Positions 11,381 through 22,973 of a stretch of DNA of 64,000 nt are shown here, piece after piece (the stretch's first letter is position 1; each line of letters starts with the position of its first letter). The DNA comes from Euryodendron excelsum (Eukaryota; Streptophyta; Magnoliopsida; Ericales; Pentaphylacaceae), in assembly GCA_033060915.1 (NCBI GenBank), contig CM065386.1, forward strand, positions 4,348,501-4,412,500, written 5' to 3'. The notes under the pieces were generated by a model. That model searched no databases, was not told the origin of the DNA, and was given only the letters and a program-made list of their open reading frames with translations. A program made the position numbers and the translations under genes.

Positions 11381-11812
11381 CAGTGGCAGATGCACAAGCG
11401 GGAAGCCCCTATTTTGAAAATTTACCTTACATCCTATATATTTTTTAGTATTTAAGATAAATTAAGTGTATTGACCCCCTTTAAAAGATGAAAATTTTCT
11501 TTAGATCCTACATACTTCTGAATATTTATCATAAAATAGTTTTATTGTCCTCCAAAACCCAAGTAGTTTACTTTTGCCCTGTCAAATTTAAGTAATTTTG
11601 CTTTGTCTTTATAGTTTAAAAAAAAAATTTAGTGGAAAAGTGAAGTCTATATTTTTGGGTACTACATCCATTATTATTTTTACCTTCTTTATACCCGATA
11701 GCTATCATACTATACAATTTAAATTTAAGTAGCATAGTTAGTAAATGATATAATAGTACCACTAATATTTTCTTTTATTTTGGGCCCCCTTCGCGAAAAT
11801 TCCTGGTTCCTG
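11381..11812. mobile_element. hAT-like MITE next to the terpene synthase TATA box
   Basis: The left end is CAGTGGCAGATGCACAAGC. The right end read on the minus strand is CAGGAACCAGGAATTTTCGC, running into a G-rich block, which resembles plant hAT ends of the CAGTGGCGGA-CCAGGAATTTT type. Flanks CCTACAAT (11373-11380) and CCTATAAA (11813-11820) agree at 6 of 8 positions, compatible with an old 8-bp target duplication. There is no ORF. The right-hand duplication contains the TATA box of the downstream gene. Confidence 0.5.
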
Positions 11813-11814
11813 CC

Positions 11815-11822
11815 TATAAATA
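11815..11822 (+). promoter_or_regulatory. TATA box of the terpene synthase
   Basis: TATAAATA lies 103 bases before the first in-frame ATG (11925) and 118 before the second (11940), the usual spacing for a plant leader of about 80 nt. Confidence 0.6.
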
Positions 11823-11924
11823 CCTTAAGCGCAGAAACTATTTCTGATAGCCAAAAACCACGCAGAAAGAGCACTTACTGATTTGTTAGCATTTGATCAT
11901 TCCTTCCCTTCAGTCAGACTTTAT

Positions 11925-14900
11925 ATGTCAAACCCTGCCATGGCAACTGCTCAAAGCCGTAGCGATAAACAGGAAGTGGTTCGAAGAACAGCAGATTATC
12001 ATCCGAGCGTTTGGGGAGATCACTTCCTCAATTACTCTCCTCATGGTCAGGACACAGTAAGTGAAACAGCGAGTGCTCTAGTCCTGGGCTTTCCATGAAA
12101 ATTTCAACATAGTAATATATAACAACAACAACAACCCTGCATTACAAATTATAATATATGTATATATGCATGCAATCAATTATCATCATCGCTAAGTATA
12201 TAACTCACTAGCTATGGACTATCTTTCTAGCTCTTGGGGATGCTTCTCATTAAACTCTAAACTTTACAGAAAACAAAACTGGAGGTAGAAGCGCGAGTGA
12301 AGGAACTAAAAAGTGCAGTACGAAAGATACTAACCAAACCTTTGGAAGAACTGACCCTTATTGATGCACTCCAACGACTTGGCGTGGCATATGATTTTGA
12401 AAATGAGATCGAGGAGGCACTGCAATCAATTTACAACTCACACATCAATTACGATGCTGATGATAATGATGGTCTCTATATGATTGCTCTCAAATTCCGA
12501 CTCCTCAGGCAACAAGGCTATCGTGTGGCTTCTGGTAAGTTTGCAATATTAGTAGCTCAGTAATAATATATTAGTTCGTCAAAAAAAAAAATTTATGTGT
12601 TTTTATTCTTTCTCCCCAACTCTAGATTGCTTTAGAAAGTTCAAGGATGAGAAAGGTGAGTTCAAGGCAACGTTGATGGAAAATGCAAAAACTCTGCTGT
12701 GTCTATATGAGGCATCACATTTAAGAGTTCAAGGGGAAGATATATTGGAAGAAGCGGGGACATTCTGTAGCAAGCACTTGAAATCAATGTTACCCAATCT
12801 AAACTCTCCTCTCAGTGAGCAAGTTAAACATTCCCTACAAGTACCTCTGCACAAAGGAATGCCAAGATTAGTGGCCAGGCAATTTATCTCTGTCTACCAA
12901 GTTGATGTAGCGCGAGATGCTATTTTGCAAGAGCTGGCAAAGCTAGATTTTGATTGCACTTCAAAAATGCAATTATAACACCTTAATTTGTCAATTGTTA
13001 GCCTTAATTTAGGAGTTTATATGCTTTTTTAAGTAGATTTTAGTATTAACTAAGTTATTTTTCTTTTTATAGGTTTTGAGCTTAATGTGAAGGGTTTCGG
13101 GCGCATTTCAGATGAAAGGAGAATGTGTTTTTCAAGACAATGCTGTCAAGGTACAAGTTGTTAAAGATGTGATACAACCAGTTAAAGCGCGCAGAGCTGA
13201 AACTTTGGATGGTCATATCTCCCAAACCAGAAAGGCTACCGAAATCCATAATATATTGATTTTATATAATTTTTGAAAATCTATCAAAATAAGTTGATCG
13301 TACGTACGGTGGTGCAACCGTACATACGGTCTGCCAAAATTTTCAACTTCAGAGAGCTGTTTTCAGTGTATTGGGCATCGTACAAAGTCCGTACGTACTG
13401 TATTTTGACCATACGTACGGTATTTTGGACTGTACGTACGGTCCCAGCACCCCATGTGAGTATTTTTTGCCTATATCACCCAAAGATGCCGCGATTTTTG
13501 TATCTATCATCACATTTAGCTTAGATTTTCTGTTAGTATTAGATATAGAGAGAGAAAGTGGGTTAGATATAGTTTTTCCTTGTATTTTCTTGCATTTTCT
13601 TACACTTTCCTTGTAAGCAAACATCATTTTCTTCAACAATTAATGAGAAATCTTCAATTCTTCATATTTTCTTCCATGGAATCAAGTAGCTAGACATCTC
13701 TTGGATGTAATTGTGAAAATCTACCAAAGATTTGCATGGGCTTCAATGGAGGTATATGAATTTCAATGATTTATCCTATGTTTTCTCTAATTCTTGCTTC
13801 AATTGAGTTGTAGACACATAGAACACTTAGATTCATAATCTAGGTTGGTAATTGCTATGCACAATCTTCTAATTAGTATAGGAATTGCACAATTAAGGAT
13901 TTGATTCTAAGATTCTTACAATGAACCAACAATCTACACTCAATTGAACTTGAATTCAAGTGTTTATGGTCCAAATCCTCCGGGTCAAGGCTCCATGGAG
14001 TGAACCTTGACTTGAGTTACACAAAACTCCATTGAAGACTTTGTAGAGATTTGGTAGATTGAAGCAATTGCATCCAAGCCCCTTCATTAATTGATTTAAA
14101 ATTTAGTATAATTGCTTTCAATTTCAAGCGTAATTAGTTTAGTTTAGCAAATCACAACCTCTCACCATTCAATGATTTTTAGTCTTATTTTTAGTATTGT
14201 TCCAATTTGCTAAGCAATTCACTAATTCATCCCATTTGTTGTTTGTTTCGACTTGTGCCACGCCTATATTTGGCTCGATCCTTTGAGAGAACGATACCGG
14301 TCCTTACTGGTTTATACTTTGATCGACACCCGTACTCTTGCGGGATAGCTCAAGTTCAATTGCACATTCGAGAGCGAATCAAATTTCAATCTACTATAGA
14401 AGTTGCACCAGATAGAATTGAGTTACATCTCAAGGTGATCAGTTTCTTTATTAGCTATGGTTATCCCACAAATCTTCGCATCCTATAGACTAAGTGGATG
14501 GCACACACTATGTGCGGGAACAATACTACACCTAATCATTCTTTCTACCACTAATGTAGTAGTGGGTGGTTATAAAATTTGAAGAACCAGTTTAGTTGTA
14601 GGTATTATATTAGTACCCTTGCATATGTTAAATGTACCCTTGTGGGTCATTTTTGTCAACAAATAAGAAGCTTCACCAAAGTGGAGACTTCACTAAACCC
14701 TAAAAGTTTGCTTTATAATAGTATAGAAGTTGTTCCTTGTGAAATTATGCAGCTAGTCATTTAATTACTCTTTATCTATTTTGCAAAACAACATTATCTG
14801 CATTGGCATTCTAACTTTTCAGGTGGTGGAAAGAGAGAAACATTGCAGCAAAGTTGCCTTTCGCTAGGGACAGATTGGTGGAGTGCTACTTCTGGATACT

Positions 14901-16018
14901 GGGACTTTATTTTGAGCCCCAGTACTCAATAATTAGAAGCTTTATGACAAAAATATTAGCATTAGCTTCTGTTATAAATGACATATATGATGTGTATGGT
15001 ACCCTCGAAGAACTTAAGCTATTTACGGATGCAATAGAAAGGTAGGTGTGTGAGGATGGCTTCTCAATTGAAAATATTTCGATTATTTATAGGTCCTTCT
15101 CTTCCCCATAGATATGCTTAGTCAATCACTGATATCACAGGTGGGAAGTAGCAGCTATGAGTGATTTACCTGAATACATGCAAGTTTGTTTCGATGCCCT
15201 CTTAGATGTTATGAGGGAAATTGAGGACCATGTGATCCATAAGGGAAGATCCTACCGCATGTACTATGCAAAAGCAGCAGTAAGTAGGATTTTCTTTGCC
15301 TACAAGTGCTTTCACATCCAAACAAGACTTTCTCTAAATTAGTTTTTTGGCACATATAGCCGTATGACACTTACAGTGGTGTGGTTTCCTTCAGGTGAAA
15401 GGTCTTGCTAGAGCCTATTTTGTAGAAGCGAGCTGGTTTCACACAAAATATGTGCCTACATTTGAAGAGTATTTGAGAGTTTCTGTGATGAGCAGTGGTT
15501 ATCCAATGCTCAACGTTCAATCCTTTATTGGCATGGGAGAGGTCGTAACCAAGGAAGCCTGTGATTGGGTGCTTAGCGTCCCCAAAATCGTAAAGTCATG
15601 TGCTCTAATTGCACGGCTTGTTGATGAGATCCAAACTCGTAAGGTACAATAGATTAAGGTAGAATACATGGCAATATTCAACCCAAATTTTAACCCTAAA
15701 CTTTTTTTTTATCCAATTCTTAAGGTTGAGCAAGAGAGAGGGGATGCCCCTTCGGGTGTGCAATGCTACATGAGGGACCATGGTGTGTCTGAGGAAGCAG
15801 CATGTGGGAGAATAAGAGAAATGGTAGAAATTGCTTGGAAAGACATAAATGAAGAACTCCAAAAGTCTAATAGGTTCCCTCTGCCTCTACTTCTTCCGGC
15901 TCTTAATCTGGCGCGTATGATGGAAGTTTTATACGGATGTGGGGATGGTTACAGTAATTCAAGTGGTCGAACCAAAGCTATAATCACGTCCTTGCTTGTT
16001 GATCCTATCCCCATATGA
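11925..16018 (+). pseudogene. Terpene synthase (TPS-a-like sesquiterpene synthase type), LTR-disrupted
   Basis: Exons read from splice sites are 11925-12056, 12270-12534, 12626-12950 plus 14387-14434 (one exon split by an LTR), 14823-15041, 15141-15279, 15395-15643 and 15725-16018. Exons 4, 5 and 6 are 219, 139 and 249 bases, the sizes usual in plant TPS genes. The protein has RR-x8-W (RRTADYHPSVW) in exon 1 and LRRQ-type text in exon 2. Exon 4 has RDR ([10 protein letters not shown]) and an aspartate-rich motif reading NDIYD rather than DDIYD. The second metal site reads VDEIQTRKVE, with E where the family has D. No transit peptide is evident, which suggests a cytosolic farnesyl-diphosphate-using ancestor. 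Defects are the solo LTR at 12951-14381 in exon 3, a TAG (14396-14398) where the family has glutamine, and altered metal ligands. Class I TPS ionise prenyl diphosphates; this copy should not make a full enzyme. Translation could start at 11925 or 11940 (MATAQ). Confidence 0.93.
12951..14381 (+). mobile_element. Athila-type solo LTR inside terpene synthase exon 3
   Basis: It begins TGATTGCACTTCAAAAATGC, like the LTR family of the element at 40602-47339, and ends gcgaatca. Flanks GATTT (12946-12950) and AATTT (14382-14386) agree at 4 of 5 positions. Removing the insert with one flank restores a normal exon 3 reading frame (373 bases). Shared LTR landmarks are gctgtcaaggtac (13141-13153), ccagaaaggct (13226-13236), the gattca/gaatcaagtagcta block (13679) and the gagagaacgataccgg...actcttgcggg block (14283-14343). 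A cluster of five near-copies of CCGTACGTACGG lies at 13303-13442. No internal retroelement genes remain, so this is a solo LTR left by recombination. Confidence 0.85.
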
Positions 16019-16362
16019 AAACTTATCTATGAACTTTGTAAACCACTTATGTATGGAAATAAGGAGACAAATTAAAGGCATTATATCTAAGTAGCCAGGT
16101 TTTGTTTTCGAAAAGTCATCCAGATCTGGGATTTGTAATTTCGTTTTATGATTTGGTCCAAGGAAAATTGGTCTTAAATGTATTGTATTTACTGCGTTTG
16201 GAGAAACTCTTGTGACTACTCTGGAGATCCACCTTAGCAACAACTTTTTCGATCCCTTTTATTTTTCTACAAACCAACTGGTAATGATGGTTTTCCGACC
16301 AGACTAGGGGCCGTATTATTAGTCGACCATCACTTACTAGACGACGCCATTCCCATGCCACC
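16019..16362. other. 3' flank of the terpene synthase
   Basis: Contains the probable 3' UTR (an aataagg-type polyadenylation hexamer variant near 16058) followed by unassigned DNA up to the Tat element. No gene was seen. Confidence 0.5.
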
Positions 16363-16910
16363 TGGTCGTCGCCCAACCAGGTCTCCCAACTGTTCGTCCT
16401 CGACCTCCCGAGCTGAATGGATCCCTGTAACAGCCCATCGATCGGGTCGGCGCCCGACCGTGTCAATAAGGCCCACTTCTGACACCGACCATCCTAGCAC
16501 ACATTAGGGGCGTGGGTGTGGCGTGTACCAGCAACAATAGACATGCCTTTGACACCGTTCTGACACACACCACCCCGGAGTGTCGAAATGCCCCTCTCAA
16601 GTGTTCTGACACCACTCTGATCCTCCAATTAGAGACTGCCACGTGGAGAGATCACCCACTATTCCCATGCAAACATACAACGGGAAGATGGAACCCCTTG
16701 GACAGGTACGCAAACATACACAACCCAAGAGAGAACCCCAAACATTGTCTTTTCTCTCTATCAACCCGATCTCTTTGAATCTAACTTGAACATAGGAGGG
16801 CATTTGGCTTTCACCATACCGGTGGGTTTAGTGCATGGGATCACCGGCCGGCTAGAGGGGAGTTCATCTCGGACCTGGGGGCAAGCCAACACGAGTTCGC
16901 TGCATCATCA
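16363..16910 (+). repeat. 5' LTR of the Tat element
   Basis: Starts TGGTCGTC and ends gctgcatcatca. It matches 38495-39047 over its whole length, with scattered substitutions and small indels, for example ctcccgagctgaatggatcc and gagttcatc-cggacctgggggcaag in both. The LTR contains acaccg/ctgacacc short repeats. The two LTRs differ more than the two Athila LTRs do, fitting the nesting order. Confidence 0.85.
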
Positions 16911-16912
16911 GC

Positions 16913-16930
16913 TGGTGCCGTCTGTGGGAA
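16913..16930 (+). other. Primer binding site of the Tat element
   Basis: TGGTGCCGTCTGTGGGAA begins two bases after the LTR. It has the leading TGG expected to pair with a tRNA CCA end and resembles the sites of other plant Tat elements. I could not establish which tRNA it matches. Confidence 0.6.
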
Positions 16931-17033
16931 CCGACTTCTCTCGTGGCATTTCATGGTCTTGACTAGGTTTGGGATAAGCACCCTCCCTAAAGGAAATTTG
17001 ATGGCCGTTTCCAGTGTATAAAAGATAGCTGCC

Positions 17034-18315
17034 TTGGAGAAAATGGTGGCTGACATGATGGCCAGCATGCAACAGCTGGTCCGTGAAAACGCAGAATTGC
17101 TCCAACGAACCCCAGCTCCTCTAGTAGAGATTCCACCGGGCCCAACCCGCCGGCGGAAGAACAAGAGGAGCAGGAGGTCGACAAGGATCCGTCTATTCCC
17201 CCCAACGATAACGAAAACGGTAATAGAGGATGGGTTTAGGACCCTCTCCTCCGCCGTGAGCCTCCCGTCGAAGAAACATAAACAAGCCACGCCATCTCGT
17301 CGAGGACGCAGATGGTAGACCACAAGCCAGAGAGCTCCCATGCTTGGGATGAACAACTGAGGGCCATGCAAGCTCAGATGGCAGGAGTTTTGGCCGCTGT
17401 GGAGGCCAAGGCTCCAAACACCGTAGATGCCCTTATTGGCCGAACGGCCTCACCATTCACACAGAAGGTGATGGATTACCCGCTCCCCCCGAAGTTTAAA
17501 ATGCCGACTTTGGACGCGTTCGAAGGATCCAAAGACTCTGTGGACCACTTGGAGACATTCAGGGCGCTCATGCATCTGTAGGCAGTGCCGGACGAGATCA
17601 TGTGCAGAGCATTCCCCGTCACGTTGAAAGGGTTCGGCACGAACCTGGTTCAACAAAATCAAACCGGCGATGGTTTCCACCTTCAAGGAACTTAGTAAGC
17701 TCTTTGTGAGCCACTACATTGGGGCCCAGCGGCAAAGGAGGCCCTCGACGTACCTGCTGACTGTGAGGCAAAAGAAGGAGGAGACATTACGGGAGTATAT
17801 GGGGAGGTTCAACCGGGAGACTTTGGCCGTGGACGACAAGGTGGCCGTCACGGCGTTCATAAGCGGCCTAAGAGGCGGGAAACTCCCCTTCTCCTTATCA
17901 AAGAGGCCACCCCAATATATGGCTGAATTGATGCTTCGTGCTCAGAAACACATGAATGCAGAAGATGCCATGAGCGCCAGGTGAGATAATGACGAAGAGG
18001 GCGGCTCGCGCACGGAGAAGAAAAGGTCGAGCGGAATCTCAAACGATGAGAGGGAGACAAAGGCGAGCAGAAATAGCAACTGGGCGAGGAGCCGAGGAGA
18101 AGAGAGACGCGAGCACTACCGTGGTCTAGATCGAACGTTCACCCCACTCACGACGAAGTTGAAGGATGTCCTGATGGAGATCAGAGACGACTCAGACCGG
18201 AAATGGCCCGAGCCTCTGAAGACGCCCTCAAGCATAAGGAACAGAAGGAGATAGTGCCAGTTCCACTGTGATCATGGCCATGACACGGAGGATTGTATTG
18301 ACCTGAAACAACAGA
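17034..18315 (+). pseudogene. Tat gag polyprotein, broken
   Basis: Coding similarity shifts between frames. 17034-17318 reads MEKMVADMMASMQQLVREN with a basic tail. 17312-17581 holds FKMPTLDAFEGSKDSVDHLETFRALM, the start of the retrotransposon gag domain. 17670-17984 holds its rest (TFKELSKLFVSHY, KKEETLREYMGRFNRE, AFISGLRGGKL). A TAG follows MHL near 17579. Farther on (about 18250-18300) the frame at 18000 shows a Cys/His cluster, [14 protein letters not shown], and [15 protein letters not shown], typical of Tat gag C termini, again after stop codons. Gag forms the particle and binds RNA in the cytoplasm. This copy cannot make it. Confidence 0.75.
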
Positions 18316-21300
18316 TTGAGGATCTTATCAAACAAGGAAGACTCAGCCGCTATGTGGCCGGTCGAGACCGAACACGGGGGGAACGACGCAACCCGAGCAA
18401 GGATAGAAACGACCACCCAGCTCATTAGAGAGATAAGGGTCATTGCAGGAGGATTCATTGGAGGAGGAGAGTCCTCTTCGGCGAGGAAGAAGCACGTTCT
18501 GGACATCCGAAATGAAGCGGAAGTAATGCTAGTTAGGACGGCCAGTAAGAAGACAAAGACCGAAGGCCCCAGGATCACCGTCACGGAGGAAGAAGTCGTC
18601 GAGCTACACCAACCACACGATGACCCCCTGGACGTCTCCACAGTGATCTCCAACTTTAAAACTTGGAGAATCTTGGTCGATAGCGGAAGCTCGGCTGACA
18701 TCCTGTTCTGGGGGGCCCTAAAAAAGATGCAGATTAGCCAAGAGAATTTGAAGCCAGTGAGCTATCCCCTGGTCGGCTTCACTGGAGATCGGGTGGTCCC
18801 TCTCGGATCCATCACCTTACCAGTCACCCTTGGAGAGGAACCGTACCAAACAACGAAAATTGTCCACTTTCTGGTTGTGGATTGCCCATCTGCATACAAC
18901 ACCATCATTGGCCAAACTGCTCTGAACCAGTTCAAAGCAGTCACTTCCATGTACCATCTCCAGATCAAATTCCCAACCGACACCGGGGTCGGGTGCGCAA
19001 GGGGCGACCAGAATGAAGCACAGGAGTGCTACATGGCCTCCTTCAAAGGGAAGCCCAACAAGTAGACCTTGGTCATCGAAGAGCTCGAGTCGAGAGATAA
19101 GGAGGAAGTCAGAAGGGGCGAGCCGGCGGAAGAACTGGAAGACGTCCTGGTCGGGGCCCAAGAGCAGAACAGAACAGTGAAGATAGGGGTTGCCGCACCC
19201 GAAAAGTTGAAGCAACAGCTAAGGGAGTTCCTAAGGGACAATGCTGACGTGTTCGCCTGGTCTCACAAGGATATGTCTGGTATTGACACGCGAGTAGCAG
19301 TTCATTACTTGAACATCGACCCTGAGGCCAGGCCGGTCAAGCGGAAGAGAAGGAACTTTGCACCAGATAGGAATAATACAGTTGCTAAGGAAACGAAGAA
19401 GCTGGTGCAAGCGAAGTTCATAAGAGAAGTGCACTACCCCACTTGGCTCTCCAACGTCGTTATGGTAAAAAAGTCCAATAGAAAATGGCAGTTGTGTGTC
19501 AACTTCACCGACTTGAACAAAGCGTGCCTAAAGGACAGTTTCCCCCTGCCAACCATCGACCTCCTTGTCGACTCTACTGCAGGGTATGAAATGCTAACTT
19601 TTATGGATGTTTTTTTAGTATACAACCAGATCCGGATGGCCAAGCATGACCAGGAGCATACGGCCTTCATCACAGACCGAGGGCTCTATTGCTACAACGT
19701 CATGCCGTTCGAACTAAAGAATGTAGGGGCAACATATCAACGGCTGGTCAACCTCATGTTCAAATCACAAATCGAGCGTAATGTGGAAGTTTACGTAGAC
19801 GACATGTTAATGAAAAGCAAGGAAGCCACCAATCACCTTCGGGATCTTAAAGAGATGTTCCAAGCACTCCGCGAGTACCGAATGAAGCTCAATCCCACCA
19901 AGTGTGCCTTCGGCGTTGCCTCGGGGTAGTTCCTAGGCTTTATGGTCTCATAAAGGGGGATTGAGGCGAACCCAGAAAAGATTCAAGCCATCATCGACAT
20001 GCAAGCACCCCGGACGATAAAGGACGTTCAGTGTCTGGCGGGACGTGTTACAGCCCTGAACAAATTCATCTCCTGGTCCACTGACAAGTGTCTTCCGTTC
20101 TTCAAAATCCTACGCAAGGTGTTCGAGTGGAACGAGGAGTGTGAAGTAGCTTTCAGACAACTCAAACAATACCTTAGCTCAGCCCCATTGCTCAGCCGAA
20201 CTATCCCAGAGGAGGAGTTGTTTCTCTATTTGGCAGTATCGGCGACAGTGGTGAGCTCAGCTCTCGTCTGAGAAGAAGGGGGGATCCAAAAGCCAATGTA
20301 TTACATCAGTCGCACCTTGCGTGGAACAGAAAAACGATACCCGAAAATGGAACTCATGGCCCTCGCGCTGGTAACTGCAGCTCGGCGCTTGAGGCCTTAT
20401 TTCCAAGCGTACACGATTGTGGTGCTCACTGACCAGCCCTTGAAGAGCATTTTACACAAGCCAGAGACCTCAGGACGTCTAGTGAAATGGTATGTTGAAC
20501 TTAGTCAGTTCGACATCCACTACCGACCCCAACTGACGATCAAAGGGCAGGCTGCCGCAAATTTCATCGCAGAATTCACTAACCCGCCCCCTACCACCCC
20601 TGAGGCCGACCAACCTGACAACCACTGGGTCCTGAATGTCGATGGTTCTTCCACTCACGACTCTAGTGGCGCCGGAGTGGTCATCGTCACTCCGGATGGC
20701 TACAAGATGGAGTATGCTATCCGCTTCCAGTTCCCTGCCACCAACAACGTTGCTGAATACGAAGCACTCATTGCCGGTCTCAGAATGGCTAGGCGAATGG
20801 GGGCCGAACAGATAGTGGTGCGAAGCGATTCTCAATTGGTAGTGGAGCAAGTCCAGGGAGAGTATGAGGCCAGAGAAGACAACATGAAGCAATACTGCCA
20901 AGTGGCAAAAAGCCTGGCTAAAAGATTTGCGAAGATACTACTGGAGCGTGTCTCGAGACTGCAGAACGAAGAGGTAGACTGGCTGGCCAGGATTGCCTCG
21001 TCAAACGAGCCTGACCCGAACGTCCCGATTGAGATTCTTGATTCACCTAGCATCCAGAGCCTGGAAGTCGACCAGATCAAGCCCGAATCCTCATGGATGA
21101 GCCAGATCAGGAATTTCTTAGAGAACGAAACCCTGCCTGAAGACCGGAACGAGGCGAGGCAGATTCAGTACCGTTCAAGCAGGTACCTCATACCGGACGA
21201 AATACTCTACAAAAGGGGGCACATCATGCCACTGCTTCATTGCACCAATTAGGAAGAGGCAGACTATATAATGCGGGAGGTCCACGAAGGGGTGTGTGGG

Positions 21301-22281
21301 AACCACTCTGGTGGCCGGTCCCTTGCTAAGAAGATACTACGAACGGCCTATTATTGGCCCACTATGGAGAGAGATGCACAGGAATTCGTCAAGAAATGTG
21401 ACAAGTGTCAACGGTTCGCCAACATTCCAAGACTGCCCTCTCAGGAGTTGACCCCAATCCATACCCCCTGGCCCTTCACGCAGTGGGTGGAGGCAGAGGC
21501 TCTACCGACGACCACTGAGGAGAAGATGAAGAAATTTTTGTGACAGAATATTGTGTGCAGGTTCAGAATCCCTAGGGCCGTCATCACAGACAACGGGAAG
21601 CAGTTCGAGGGCAGACAGTTCAACTAACTGTGCACTGACCTGGGAATAAGCCACCGTGCTTCGTCCCCTGAGCACCCTTAGGCAAACGGCCAAGTTGAAG
21701 TTACCAACAGGTCCCTCTTGAAGATCTTCAAGATGAAGTTGGAGAAGGCCAAGGGTTTGTGGGCGGAGGAGCTCCCTAACATCCTTTGGGCCTACAAAAT
21801 GATGGAGAGAGTGTCCACGGGGTAGACGCTGTTCTCACTTACCTTCAGCACTGAAGCCGTCATCTCAGTAGAGATCAGCCTTCCTAGCCCCAAAACAGTG
21901 CAGTTCGACCCTGTGACCAACGGCGAAGCTATGAAGGTGGACTTAGATCTATTGGAGGAAAGAAGGCTACATACAACTATGAGAGTGGCGTCCTACCAGC
22001 AGAATATGTGCCAATACCACAACTCTAGAGTTCGACTAAAAGATTTTAAGACCGGGGACCTTGTTTTGAAGAGAGTCAATCAGTCCACCAAGGATCCCAG
22101 AGAGGGCAAGCTCGAGCCCAATTGGGAAGGACCTTACGAGGTGGTTGGCAGTATAAAAAAGGGGACGTACAGGTTGAAGAACTCAGAATGTAAGGAGCTC
22201 CCGTACCCATGGCATGCGGAGCACCTAAGAAAGTACTACTCTTGGGGGACCCCTAACTGTAATCCTCCAGAATATCAATAA
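18316..22281 (+). pseudogene. Tat pol: protease, RT, dual RNase H, integrase; frame kept, nine stops
   Basis: One reading frame runs the whole length with no frameshift but nine stop codons (first bases 19063, 19927, 19951, 20269, 21250, 21541, 21625, 21679, 21823). Protease has the DSGSS active site (about 18680) and an AYNTIIGQTALN block. Reverse transcriptase (about 19330-19930) has YVDD (19792-19803). A first RNase H follows, and then an archaeal-type RNase H (20620-21000) with VDGSS, AEYEAL and RSDSQLVV acidic residues. Integrase begins at about 21271 with the H-H-C-C zinc motif (HEGVCGNHSG, CDKCQRF). It then jumps from PWPFTQW straight to VEAEALP, losing the segment that carries the first catalytic aspartate. 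TDNGKQF and NGQVEVTNR hold the other catalytic residues. The C terminus has the usual FKTGDLVLKR and WEGPYEVV blocks. In the family these proteins copy and insert the element; here they cannot. Confidence 0.88.
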
Positions 22282-22344
22282 AAGAGACTGTTTAGCAATT
22301 GTCTACTTGAATCAATATTGAATTTGTCTACTTGCGTGGAAACG

Positions 22345-22735
22345 ACATAGAATCTGCCCGGCCCTTGCACCGAGCAGAGCCAGATGGCCTTAATAGCACT
22401 GTTATAGAATCCGCTCGGCCCTCGCGTCAAGCAGAGCCAGACGACCTTAATGGCAATGGCATAGAATCTGCTCGGCCCTCGCGCCGAGCAGAGCCAGACG
22501 GCTTTAATGGCAATGGCATAGAATCTGCTAGGCCCTCGCACTGAGCAGAGCCAGACGGCCTTAATGGCAATGGCATAGAATCTGCTCGGCGCGAGAGCCA
22601 GACGGCCTTAATGGCAATGGCATAGAATCTGCTCGGCCCTCGCGCCAAGCAGAGCCAAACGGCCTTAATGGCAATGGCATAGAATTTGCTCGGCCCTCGC
22701 ACCAAGCAGAGCTAGACGACCTTAATGGGCGTGAT
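22345..22735 (+). repeat. 57-bp tandem repeat between integrase and antisense gene
   Basis: About seven units, each with gaatctgctcggccctcgcg and agagccagacggccttaatg; one unit is shortened near 22590. Each unit contains the inverted pair GCTCGG...CCGAGC, able to form a hairpin. The unit length is divisible by three, so open frames arise on both strands without meaning. Tat elements often have tandem repeats here. Confidence 0.85.
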
Positions 22736-22973
22736 ATTGAATTAGCAACAATGTTGGACCTGTTCGGATATCGTTGCCGATTAGGTCCGCATTAGCACTT
22801 ACAAGCATTCTTCAAGCCACTCCAATCAAACGCTTAGAAAATATAGCAGACACAGAGTATAAGAAGAAAATTTCATTTCATTGATACAAGAAGGGGTATA
22901 AAGGCGAAATGCCTATTTTCAAAAAAAAAAAAAAAACAACTAGCAAAGCAAAACAAGGGGGCCCGAACTATAT

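Noticed and set aside
16841..17371. 176-residue minus-strand frame
   Set aside because: It overlaps the Tat LTR end, primer site and gag start on the opposite strand, with no family features.
22345..22735. CRISPR-like spaced repeat
   Set aside because: Units are contiguous, with no unique spacers, inside a plant retroelement.
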